Part shown: piece by piece, positions 1 through 7,332 of the stretch
Layout: each line of letters begins with the position of its first letter
Position numbering within the stretch: the first letter of the stretch is position 1
Assembly (NCBI GenBank): GCA_902775605.1
Contig: CACYNE010000010.1
Location: 1-63,971, forward strand
Direction: 5' to 3'
Source: an uncultured Prevotellaceae bacterium
Lineage (GTDB): Bacteria > Bacteroidota > Bacteroidia > Bacteroidales > Bacteroidaceae
Length of the DNA stretch: 63,971 bases
Position numbers and translations under genes: made by a program
The notes under the pieces: generated by a model
Databases searched by the model: none
Seen by the model: the letters and a program-made list of their open reading frames with translations, nothing else
Told to the model about the DNA's origin: nothing

Positions 1-288
1 CTTTATGGCAAGTAGAATATCCTCTAATGAAATACGAGGAATATCGGTGATACAGCATCTGACATTGCCATTCCCAACAGGATCCAAATGATTAATAATC
101 ACTCTAGAGTCGTATTCCAAACAGAAATATAGGGTATTCTCTCCATGACGGCAAAACTGGTTTGCAATTTGGGTAGCAAACACTGTTTTACCCACTCCTG
201 GTCCTGCTGCCAAAATAGACACTTGTCCTTTGGGAAAAAAATTGTTAACCGTTTTGTAATCTAATCTTGTGTATTCTGAAGAATCCAT
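1..288 (-). CDS. P-loop ATPase, DnaB/RecA-like (partial, C-terminus outside window)
   Basis: The frame opens with ATG at 288 and runs off the left edge, giving 96 residues with no stop. It carries a Walker A motif (AAGPGVGKT, about residues 29-37) after a short N-terminal stretch, then a strand ending FCLEYDS. That layout matches the C-terminal ATPase domain of DnaB-type helicases and RecA/RadA-like proteins, where the corresponding strand reads FFSLEM. There is no room for a DnaB N-terminal domain, so it is more likely a stand-alone ATPase than the replicative helicase. It follows the DUF262 pair on the same strand but sits after a terminator-like hairpin at 327-353, so it may be a separate unit. 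The exact family cannot be decided from this fragment. Confidence 0.7.
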   Translation of the reverse strand, partial: MDSSEYTRLDYKTVNNFFPKGQVSILAAGPGVGKTVFATQIANQFCRHGENTLYFCLEYDSRVIINHLDPVGNGNVRCCITDIPRISLEDILLAIK

Positions 289-326
289 AATAATCACTTT
301 TGATTTTATGATGCAAAGAAAACAAA

Positions 327-353
327 GACCTCCGCCAACTCGTGGCAGAGGTC
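327..353 (-). terminator. Rho-independent terminator
   Basis: A 10-bp stem (327-336 with 344-353, one G-T pair) and a 7-nt loop are followed on the minus strand by a T-rich stretch. It lies about 145 nt past the DUF262 stop codon and upstream of the partial ATPase. The rest of the 289-496 gap shows nothing else I recognise. Confidence 0.6.
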
Positions 354-496
354 AAAGAAAAATGATATTTTTGATAAAATTACGCGATGGGGTCTGGACA
401 GAAGTCTTTATCAATCCAAAGAGTATGCTTCACGGATTGCACTCGTGAGAGCATCTTTTTGTAGTGGGCGGAGTTGGAGATGTAGGTTAGTATGTG

Positions 497-2935
497 CTAT
501 TGTTCGTTTTGCCTTACTTGATTGATAAGATTGTCAAGTTTTTGTATAAAATCTTCCGAATCTTTTATGCCTTCGACAGAAACGCAGTAGTCTGTGCCAT
601 CTGCTTTTTCCTTTCTCTCGTTATTTTCAATTAAATACACATTTTCATCCGTGTTCCACTGAAAAACATAAGAGCTTCCATCTTTTGAATAGATAAAATT
701 GATGTCCCAACCTTTGTAGAAAGGCTTATCTTTTATCCTTTGACTAGATGTAATATTGGGCAGAGAAGCCAGAATTCTGTTGCGGTAAAATGGCTTATCT
801 CGATTTTCATCATCTAACATGATTCCATCGTACCGAGGTGGATAAACTGTTCTATGACCATGATGCCAACGAATACGGCTGCCAATTTGTTCATTCGCAA
901 CATAATTTAGTAAGTCTGTCATGTATAGATCTCTATACATCAAACAATCTTCGTTTCTTTCCGTGACAGCAAGGTTTCCCATTAGTATTTCATGAACAGC
1001 TTTTTCCCATCCTTGCTCCAAAAGAATGTTCTTTTTCCATGTGGATGCCGCGTTGTCAAGTACAAACTTTTGTGGTTCAATGTACTTCTCAAAATCCTTA
1101 ACATGATATAAAACGGCTTTAAGTAAGATTGCTTCTGTTCTGTATTTTTTGTCTAAACAATCTTTCACACCGTTCTCATCAAAATACTTCTGAGCATTTT
1201 TCCATTTTGTATCAAAGTCATTCCAATCAACTGTAAACAAAAAGCGAATCGCCCCTTTGAAGAATTTGTAGTTTTCGGCTTCGATGATTACTTCTTTCCA
1301 CAATTTCCCATCAGGACGAGGTGTTCCATGGAGAATTTGGTTTGCTTTGGCGATTTCCTCTTTAACTTGTTCTTTTGCGGCTTCTGACTTAATTTTCGAA
1401 TCTTTACTTGCCAAGAACTCATAAATATTATGTGAATGTTCTCCAAGTTCATCAATCAAGCGTATTGCACCAATCATTGTAGCAATGCTATTAATGTTGG
1501 CATTCTCAACAATATTCCACACTACACGCATCCATTGTTTGAATGATTCCACGTCAAAAATGCCATTTTGTAAGTATTTTGAGATAGCATGAAAAACAAC
1601 TCTTTCACTTTGCGTTAGGGTTGTTATGGTGTTGTCTTCCTTATATTCAGGTATGAATTGAAATTGCGAGTCTTCGTTTGCCCACCTCGGAAAGAATTCT
1701 TGGAATTTTTCTATATGGTTGTCTAATACCGTATTCAAATCATTGAAAAATGATGATGGAATATCTCCATACTTTTCCCATCCAACATATTCAATATTTT
1801 TATCGTTGCTTTCTTTTCCATATAAATAATTGAATGTTGAATTATCTTTCTCTAACTTCTCGGCAGAATATAAATAATCATTGTTTTCTTTCTGGCAAAT
1901 CAACTCACACAAGAAAAACCTATTCAAGAATGCAAAGTAAATTTCATCGATTTTATTGTCTTTGGATTTGTTCTTCCAGAAAATATTAGTCCACGTTGTG
2001 TCCATTTTTATGGGAATGCCATTTTCTGCGCTCAATAAATACGACCATGTACCTGTTTTCTTTTCATAATCTACTGTTTCATTATTCTTTTGTTTTTCAC
2101 CGCGAATATATCCGACCAAATCAGCCTTAAAGTTTTCAAAACTCGTTAGCTGTTTGCCGCGGGCGTTCATTTTGATATACAAATCGTCAGAAAGGCCAAA
2201 GTCTTTCAATGGCAATTGATAGAAAACTATTGGAGCATTATCGACTAAGAGTTTCCAATATGACTTGAAACCTCTTAGTAATTTGCATTTTTCATTCGAT
2301 TTGATTTCACATACTTCTGGACACTTGAACAATTCTTCCAATCCGTCAACGATGTCTTCGCCATTTTTGTCATTTATCTCAGTGCCACCAAGCATTCTGA
2401 GCATCGATTGAATTGTCGGGTCTTGCTTCCAAGCAGAATAGAACCATGTACGACTAGTAATATACTCAACAACCTTTCTATCTCCTTGGGTAGATATATA
2501 TTGTTCGTAATCCTTGAAGTTCTCAGGCTTACACAGATTCTGGCAAAACTCGCGAGACGAAATGCGAGTCTCGTATGTGAACTTTTTTAGTATTTTACAA
2601 GTATCTTCGTTCAAATTGCCAGACATCAATGCAATATACCAATGCAAAAGCCAAAGTGTGGTTAAACGTTGCTGACCATCGAGAGGGCTCAATTTGACAT
2701 CCTCTAACGAGCCATAAACAAAGTCTAATTTCATCTCTGTTTTTCCATCATCCTTTAAAGCATTGTCTAAAGCATCCTTTATATCGGTAAGGAAACTCTT
2801 GCGCAGATATTCTTTACCTAATCGTCCTTGTGCATAATCGCGTTGTATGATTGGAATTTCTATCGTATTGTTTGTAAGGAATTTCCAGAAGGTAGTTTCC
2901 TTATTTGTATTATTGCTGTTCATTGTTTTCTTCAT
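497..2935 (-). CDS. DUF262 domain protein (GmrS-like), 812 aa
   Basis: The N-terminal part has both DUF262 signatures: an IPIIQRDYAQGR segment at about 28-38 and DGQQRLTT at 86-93, plus the later conserved stretch ARGKQLTSFENFK near residue 257. DUF262 is a ParB/Srx-like nucleotide-binding fold. In GmrSD and related systems it drives a DUF1524 HNH nuclease that cuts modified DNA. I see no clear HNH motif in the long C-terminal half of this protein, although a His-rich stretch (RWHHGH) lies near residue 690. The start overlaps the end of the upstream DUF262-DUF1524 gene by 26 bp, so the two are almost certainly co-expressed and may form a complex. Codon use is AT-rich compared with the housekeeping genes to the right. 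The domain call is firm; the nuclease partner role is inferred. Confidence 0.85.
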   Translation of the reverse strand: MKKTMNSNNTNKETTFWKFLTNNTIEIPIIQRDYAQGRLGKEYLRKSFLTDIKDALDNALKDDGKTEMKLDFVYGSLEDVKLSPLDGQQRLTTLWLLHWYIALMSGNLNEDTCKILKKFTYETRISSREFCQNLCKPENFKDYEQYISTQGDRKVVEYITSRTWFYSAWKQDPTIQSMLRMLGGTEINDKNGEDIVDGLEELFKCPEVCEIKSNEKCKLLRGFKSYWKLLVDNAPIVFYQLPLKDFGLSDDLYIKMNARGKQLTSFENFKADLVGYIRGEKQKNNETVDYEKKTGTWSYLLSAENGIPIKMDTTWTNIFWKNKSKDNKIDEIYFAFLNRFFLCELICQKENNDYLYSAEKLEKDNSTFNYLYGKESNDKNIEYVGWEKYGDIPSSFFNDLNTVLDNHIEKFQEFFPRWANEDSQFQFIPEYKEDNTITTLTQSERVVFHAISKYLQNGIFDVESFKQWMRVVWNIVENANINSIATMIGAIRLIDELGEHSHNIYEFLASKDSKIKSEAAKEQVKEEIAKANQILHGTPRPDGKLWKEVIIEAENYKFFKGAIRFLFTVDWNDFDTKWKNAQKYFDENGVKDCLDKKYRTEAILLKAVLYHVKDFEKYIEPQKFVLDNAASTWKKNILLEQGWEKAVHEILMGNLAVTERNEDCLMYRDLYMTDLLNYVANEQIGSRIRWHHGHRTVYPPRYDGIMLDDENRDKPFYRNRILASLPNITSSQRIKDKPFYKGWDINFIYSKDGSSYVFQWNTDENVYLIENNERKEKADGTDYCVSVEGIKDSEDFIQKLDNLINQVRQNEQ

Positions 2936-4934
2936 TTTGGTTGTTAGACGAGTCGATTACGCCAAAGTCCTTTTTCAATGTTTCGAGAATATTTTGTCTG
3001 TACGCCTGAGCGTCAGGTCTTATCCAATAATTGTAATTGGTCAAAATAGGAGTGTAATATTTCAAAAAAATATTCTTGGTGCATAGAGGGATAAATGCGG
3101 TTTTAGCTTTTTCTTCTTCTCCAATACTTAGTTTGCTTTGATTGTTCTCTTTCTTGATCTTGGGTATAGGCAATGCAACACCTCTGTCTTTGCCGATGAT
3201 AATACGTCGCTTAGCAGCAAAAATCGAGTTGCCATAACTGCGGTTTGTAGTAGAATCCAAAAGCGTAAAATTCCATACCTTATTTTTTTCTTTATCTGAC
3301 AATGAATCTTTGGCTTCCTTCGTATATTCACCGAAATCATTCCAATTGTCGGCCTTTGGATCATTGACAAATGATTCGATTTTCCCTTGCATTTCACCAT
3401 TGACAGAGTGATAAATGTTTAGCAAAAATTCATTTTGTGAATCTTTGTCTCTCAGATCGTTCTCTGAGTTCGAATCAATATGCTCCACATCCCATTTCTC
3501 TTTTTTGAATAGATGAAATGGAAATTTGTAGAACACAGGAAGTTCATACTCTTTTTTGCTCGTGAAATCTCTACTTTGATTTATTATGGTTTGAATGTTA
3601 TGTAACAATAACAAAGGACGACATTGAGTCTTTGGTGTCCCGTCTATTTCGTATTGCTTATTCAAATCGTTGCAATTGTTTATTGTTTTTTTTATGCTCG
3701 TTTTTAGCTTACCAATAAATTCAATTTTGGTACTGCATTCCTTCCATGTCTTTACCAATTCAGCAACAGATTGATTGTATTCAATCAAATACCCCACATA
3801 GTGATACAACTCTAAATCGTTGAACCACTCTTGGAATGTCTGGAAGTATTTTTTTACTTCCGTCCAACAAGTTTCTACTTTGTGTTTTTTAGCATTTTCT
3901 GTGTTTTCGCTTTTGAAATATTCATAGAAATAGCGGAATGTCCTGTACTCGTCAATGCCAATAGCCACTTCCATCTTTTGTTTATCAATCTCCTCTTCAC
4001 TATTCTCTCTCCTGAATAGTTTACAAGAGTCTTGCTCACATATCAAATTGAAAATGAAGTCGATTCGTGTTGGTCGGTCGTAACCATTTTCGTGAAGGAA
4101 CAACCAAAACTCATCATTTTGCAATGTGTATTCAATGCTATCCCACTCGCTGGCAATCTCTTGTTGGCGTAAACGTAAATGGTCGCTGGCTTCAGTGCTA
4201 AAATTTGAACGATTTAGGAACAATGCTTTGATAAGTTCGGCATTAGTTAGTGAAATCTTTCCAATATTCAGGCGTGTGAAAACTTTTATTGGATATGCTT
4301 CGTCGGTTTCATACCAAATGAATTCTACATTGTTGAGTAAGGCTTCTTTGAATTTAGATTTTTTTCCTTCATCGTTTCCAAACCATTTCTTTATGCTTAT
4401 ATATGCAACAAAAACATGATAGAAATCTATGTTGTCCCAATTCTTTTCTATCTGACTATCAGCAATATTCTTAAACTCAGCATTTGCTTCCTCATTATTA
4501 TTGATTGAACTATAATCAATTCCAATAATTCTGTCAAGAAACTCTCCGAAATCATTCCTTGTTTCATAGGATAGTGTATATTGCTTATCTCCTTCACAAT
4601 TCAAGATGAACAATATTATGAATATCGTCGTTAATCGCTGTTGACCATCAATAACTTCCCAAGAACCCTTTAGTAACGTTTTAACTTCTTCAATGGTGTT
4701 TGCTGTTTTTATTTGGGTAAGTACATCTTCTTCTCTGCTCTTTACAACCAATGGTTGTAGACAATAGAATTCGCCATTGCGTTTGTCGTTCTTTTGAGAA
4801 AACTCCCAAATGTCCTCCAGCAAATCCTTGACTTGTTGCTCCGTCCATCTGTATCCTCGTTGATACGATGGAATAAAGAATTTCATTCCAAGAAGTTCGC
4901 TTACCGATTTTAGTTCAATTGCATTTTCTGCCAT
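2910..4934 (-). CDS. DUF262-DUF1524 protein, GmrSD-type HNH nuclease
   Basis: I use the ATG at 4934 (674 aa), because the longer frame would need a TTG at 4949. DUF262 motifs are FIPSYQRGYRW at 20-30 and DGQQR at 96-100. The C-terminal half has DUF1524 features: VEHIDS near 483-488 and NRSYGNSIFAAKR near 564-576, which match the split HNH nuclease core. Family members such as GmrSD, BrxU and SspE use NTP hydrolysis by DUF262 to control cleavage of modified or invading DNA. The downstream DUF262 gene overlaps its 3' end. The stop of a small upstream frame is 15 nt before this start, so the gene is embedded in a tight operon. Which modification or signal it senses cannot be seen. Confidence 0.87.
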   Translation of the reverse strand: MAENAIELKSVSELLGMKFFIPSYQRGYRWTEQQVKDLLEDIWEFSQKNDKRNGEFYCLQPLVVKSREEDVLTQIKTANTIEEVKTLLKGSWEVIDGQQRLTTIFIILFILNCEGDKQYTLSYETRNDFGEFLDRIIGIDYSSINNNEEANAEFKNIADSQIEKNWDNIDFYHVFVAYISIKKWFGNDEGKKSKFKEALLNNVEFIWYETDEAYPIKVFTRLNIGKISLTNAELIKALFLNRSNFSTEASDHLRLRQQEIASEWDSIEYTLQNDEFWLFLHENGYDRPTRIDFIFNLICEQDSCKLFRRENSEEEIDKQKMEVAIGIDEYRTFRYFYEYFKSENTENAKKHKVETCWTEVKKYFQTFQEWFNDLELYHYVGYLIEYNQSVAELVKTWKECSTKIEFIGKLKTSIKKTINNCNDLNKQYEIDGTPKTQCRPLLLLHNIQTIINQSRDFTSKKEYELPVFYKFPFHLFKKEKWDVEHIDSNSENDLRDKDSQNEFLLNIYHSVNGEMQGKIESFVNDPKADNWNDFGEYTKEAKDSLSDKEKNKVWNFTLLDSTTNRSYGNSIFAAKRRIIIGKDRGVALPIPKIKKENNQSKLSIGEEEKAKTAFIPLCTKNIFLKYYTPILTNYNYWIRPDAQAYRQNILETLKKDFGVIDSSNNQNEENNEQQ

Positions 4935-4949
4935 ATATATAGTTTTCAA

Positions 4950-5165
4950 TTAGTCCAACTTCTCAAACTCAAAATCACTTGCAGAGCAGCATGCTTTCTT
5001 GTAATCAAACTGAAACATGCGCATGTACTGCTCTTGTATTTCCTTCGCTCCGTTATAGAACGGGGTAGTAGTGTGTGACCGTGTGGTCATAGTTATAGAC
5101 ATGTCTGGTGTCAGTACCTGTCCGTTTGTGCGCTTGGTGCGCTTAGGGGTGATATCAAAATACAG
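4950..5165 (-). CDS. small DUF6140-like protein, no AUG start visible
   Basis: An open frame of about 71 codons lies between the 139-aa gene and the DUF262-DUF1524 gene, ending TAA at 4950-4952. The translation runs YFDITPKRTKRTNG, then FYNGAKEIQEQYMRMF and ends SDFEFEKLD. It resembles the short Bacteroidales family DUF6140 (KRTK-NG start, then an NG-K-I-x-Y-R block); I recall that pattern and have not searched it. The frame is closed upstream by a TGA at 5169-5171. A CTG at 5165 is the only start that keeps the whole domain, while the first ATG (5102) would remove its first third. The 139-aa gene ends in the overlapping frame at a TTTTGA, so a +1 slip, an assembly indel or coupled non-AUG initiation are all possible. 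Confidence 0.5.
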   Translation of the reverse strand: MYFDITPKRTKRTNGQVLTPDMSITMTTRSHTTTPFYNGAKEIQEQYMRMFQFDYKKACCSASDFEFEKLD

Positions 5166-5574
5166 TTTTCAAATAGTCTTCCCAAGAATCAAATCCTTGG
5201 GGCAAATATTTCGCATAGACTGAAGCCTCGCCAGATTCATCAACATCTTGTGTGACAACATCCAACTTTGTATTGGACAGTCTTTCATTGATTTCTTCCA
5301 AAAGTTTAGCAGACATTCTTTCCTCCTTGTATTTTGGAAGGTAAAAATCTCTGATAAACTTGTCAACATTAGCGTAATGGAACAGTTCTTGTCTTGGACC
5401 ATGAACTTTGTATTTCAGCACATGACATTTCTCCTCTTGGATTACATCGGGACTATGCGAATTGTCAGATAACGAATGCTCGTCCTTCTTTACACCTTGA
5501 ACGAAATCCTTTTTTGATTCCTGGTGAATATCTACCAATACTGCAGGTTCTATTGCAAAACTCATATTATTCAT
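5155..5574 (-). CDS. hypothetical protein, 139 aa
   Basis: This is an unrecognised, soluble, charged protein with no signal peptide or membrane segment. The N-terminal 40 residues are polar and probably disordered. The rest looks alpha-helical (a YKEERMSAKLLEEINERL helix) and ends in QGFDSWEDYLK. ATG at 5574 was chosen; a second ATG three codons later is equally possible. It sits between the exonuclease (60-nt gap) and the DUF6140-like frame (overlap), all on the same strand, so it belongs to the putative defence-like operon. Its stop codon lies inside the next frame. No function is proposed. Confidence 0.6.
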   Translation of the reverse strand: MNNMSFAIEPAVLVDIHQESKKDFVQGVKKDEHSLSDNSHSPDVIQEEKCHVLKYKVHGPRQELFHYANVDKFIRDFYLPKYKEERMSAKLLEEINERLSNTKLDVVTQDVDESGEASVYAKYLPQGFDSWEDYLKTVF

Positions 5575-5634
5575 AATACCTTTTTTCTTTTCTTAATATA
5601 TAGTGATGATAATGTAATCTGGATAAGTTGAAAA

Positions 5635-6126
5635 CTACAATATTTCTCTTGCAATCCAGGCACAAGCTTCTGCGTCTGCGAGTGCATGGTGATGGTTTTC
5701 TAGTTGATAACCACACTCTGCTGCAACAGTATGAAGCTGATGATTGGGTAATTCTGGGAAAACTCGACGTGATACGCACAGGGTATCATAGAACTCATAG
5801 TCAGGATAGTCCATCTGATAAACGCGAAACACAGCCCTTAGACATCCTTCGTCAAAAGGTTTGTTGTGGGCCACGAGGGGCAGACCTTCGATAAGTGGTT
5901 CTATCTGTGCCCACACCTTCGGAAATACGGGGGCTTCCTCTGTGTCTTCTCGGCACAGGCCGTGCACTTGGCTGCACCAGTAGTTATAGTAGTTTGGCTC
6001 TGGCTGAATGAGGGAGTAGAACGAATCTACTATCTCACCATTACGCACAATGACTATTCCAACGGAACAAACCGAAGAACGCTCATTGTTAGCCGTTTCA
6101 AAATCAATTGCTGCAAAGTCTTTCAT
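5635..6126 (-). CDS. DEDDh 3'-5' exonuclease, DnaQ-like
   Basis: This is a compact 163-aa exonuclease domain with all three Exo motifs: FAAIDFETAN at 4-13 (D8, E10), VAHNKPFDEGCL near 85-96 (Asp) and HHALADAEACAW near 146-157 (His and Asp). The family degrades DNA or RNA from the 3' end with two metal ions. There is no extra domain, so it is not the polymerase III epsilon subunit by itself and is probably a free-standing nuclease. It lies 49 nt after the WYL regulator and 60 nt before the 139-aa gene. Its place in a WYL/DUF262 block suggests an accessory nuclease role, which is inference. Confidence 0.85.
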   Translation of the reverse strand: MKDFAAIDFETANNERSSVCSVGIVIVRNGEIVDSFYSLIQPEPNYYNYWCSQVHGLCREDTEEAPVFPKVWAQIEPLIEGLPLVAHNKPFDEGCLRAVFRVYQMDYPDYEFYDTLCVSRRVFPELPNHQLHTVAAECGYQLENHHHALADAEACAWIAREIL

Positions 6127-6175
6127 TTATTTGTCCTCTTTGTATTTTGATAATATAGGCTACACTCGACAAAGA

Positions 6176-7132
6176 TCAAACAAGTTTGTCTTTGTTCTCG
6201 CTTGCACTATATTTGTTCCACATTCTCTTTATCTTGCCAGCTATTTCCTTACGGAGCCAGAGAGGTTCCAGCACTTCCATATCCTCACCATTCCATAGCA
6301 GTTCCTGTTGGAAGTCGAAGGACGGACGAAGATAATAAGTAAAGATGCTGTATTCATCATTGCGTTCAACCTCTTCCTGCGTCTCGTGCATCTTCAGGTC
6401 ACGAATATAGTTGGCTTGGCTTGCTGATACTTTTAACTTCACTGGTTGAGGCTCAAGGCGTTGGTCGGCAATGATACCAAAACAGCCATCGAAATATTCC
6501 TCAGCATTCCAGTCTTTGGGCATTTCAAATGTCTCGTCAGTTGTTCGAAGATTACAAATACGATCAAGCGCATAGATGCGAGGCCCTTGCTCATAATAAT
6601 AGGAATAGGTACTTCGTGCCACCATATACCACCGCTGACGGAAGAGCTTCACACAATAGGGTTGCACGTCGAAGTTATTTTCCTCGCCTTTCCAATAGCT
6701 ATGATAAGTGATGTTAAGTACGCGGTTTTCCTTCATGGCCTCAATGATGGGTTGCAAGTATTCTTGACCAGACGGTACATACTCCAGGATGATACGATCT
6801 TTAATGCCTTGGCTGTTAGCGAGCGCATTGCTTACGCAAAAAGTATTGTAAAGCCAGGAGCGAAGCCCGTTCTTACTAATGTCCTCTACATTTTCTATAT
6901 AGTAGCGGTACTCGCCCCGATTTTCATTGGCGATTATAATGCCAAACATGTCAAAGATGACGTATTTCCAATTATCAAAGGTACGCTTAGGAATTTCCAC
7001 ACCTCTACTGATTTCATCACGGAGCCAACGTTTGTTCAGCTCCTTGAACGAAATCTTTCCTGCCTTATAGATGGTTTCAACCACCCAGACATATTTTGTT
7101 ATTAGGCTTTGCCCTCTCTCATTATTAACCAT
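6176..7132 (-). CDS. WYL domain transcriptional regulator
   Basis: This 318-aa protein has an N-terminal winged-helix-like region (KISFKELNKRW, then IPKRTFDNWK) and a central WYL-type ligand-sensing domain starting about residue 130 (VLNITYHSYWKG, PYCVKLFRQRWYMVAR). A C-terminal WCX-like part ends in LEPLWLRKEIAGKIKRMW. WYL proteins bind nucleic-acid or nucleotide ligands and are often repressors of phage-defence islands (BrxR, CapW) or CRISPR loci. It is the first gene of the minus-strand block that continues through the exonuclease to the DUF262 pair, which fits autoregulation of the operon. The TPR-free, roughly 320-residue form is very common in Prevotella and Bacteroides. Confidence 0.85.
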   Translation of the reverse strand: MVNNERGQSLITKYVWVVETIYKAGKISFKELNKRWLRDEISRGVEIPKRTFDNWKYVIFDMFGIIIANENRGEYRYYIENVEDISKNGLRSWLYNTFCVSNALANSQGIKDRIILEYVPSGQEYLQPIIEAMKENRVLNITYHSYWKGEENNFDVQPYCVKLFRQRWYMVARSTYSYYYEQGPRIYALDRICNLRTTDETFEMPKDWNAEEYFDGCFGIIADQRLEPQPVKLKVSASQANYIRDLKMHETQEEVERNDEYSIFTYYLRPSFDFQQELLWNGEDMEVLEPLWLRKEIAGKIKRMWNKYSASENKDKLV

Positions 7133-7150
7133 ACTCTATCAGTTTTGCTG

Positions 7151-7158
7151 CAAACATA
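7151..7158 (-). promoter_or_regulatory. Bacteroidales -7 box for WYL operon
   Basis: TATGTTTG on the minus strand matches TAnnTTTG and lies 19 nt upstream of the WYL ATG. A second match (TATATTTG, 7192-7199) lies further upstream. I see no clear -33 TTTG at the right distance for either, so the call is tentative. Confidence 0.4.
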
Positions 7159-7275
7159 CAATAAGGGTACGCCAAGCTGTGGCAGAGATTGCAAATATAC
7201 ATAATTTTTTTTATTATCCATACTGTTCATCACATTTTTAAGCAGAATATCCCACTAAATGAACTATAGAAAACG

Positions 7276-7309
7276 AAAGGACGGACGCATACTGATGCGC
7301 CCGTCCTTT
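7276..7309. terminator. strong hairpin terminator after glgP
   Basis: A 15-bp near-perfect inverted repeat (7276-7290 with 7295-7309, one mismatch, loop ACTG) lies just past the phosphorylase stop codon. On the minus strand it is followed by CGTTTTC. It also separates the glycogen genes from the WYL promoter region. Confidence 0.7.
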
Positions 7310-7332
7310 GAACTATTTAGATAATCGTGAGA

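Noticed and set aside
2910-4934. calling the DUF262-DUF1524 protein a Type I restriction subunit
   Set aside because: There is no specificity subunit or methyltransferase in the block; only the DUF262 and HNH parts are supported.
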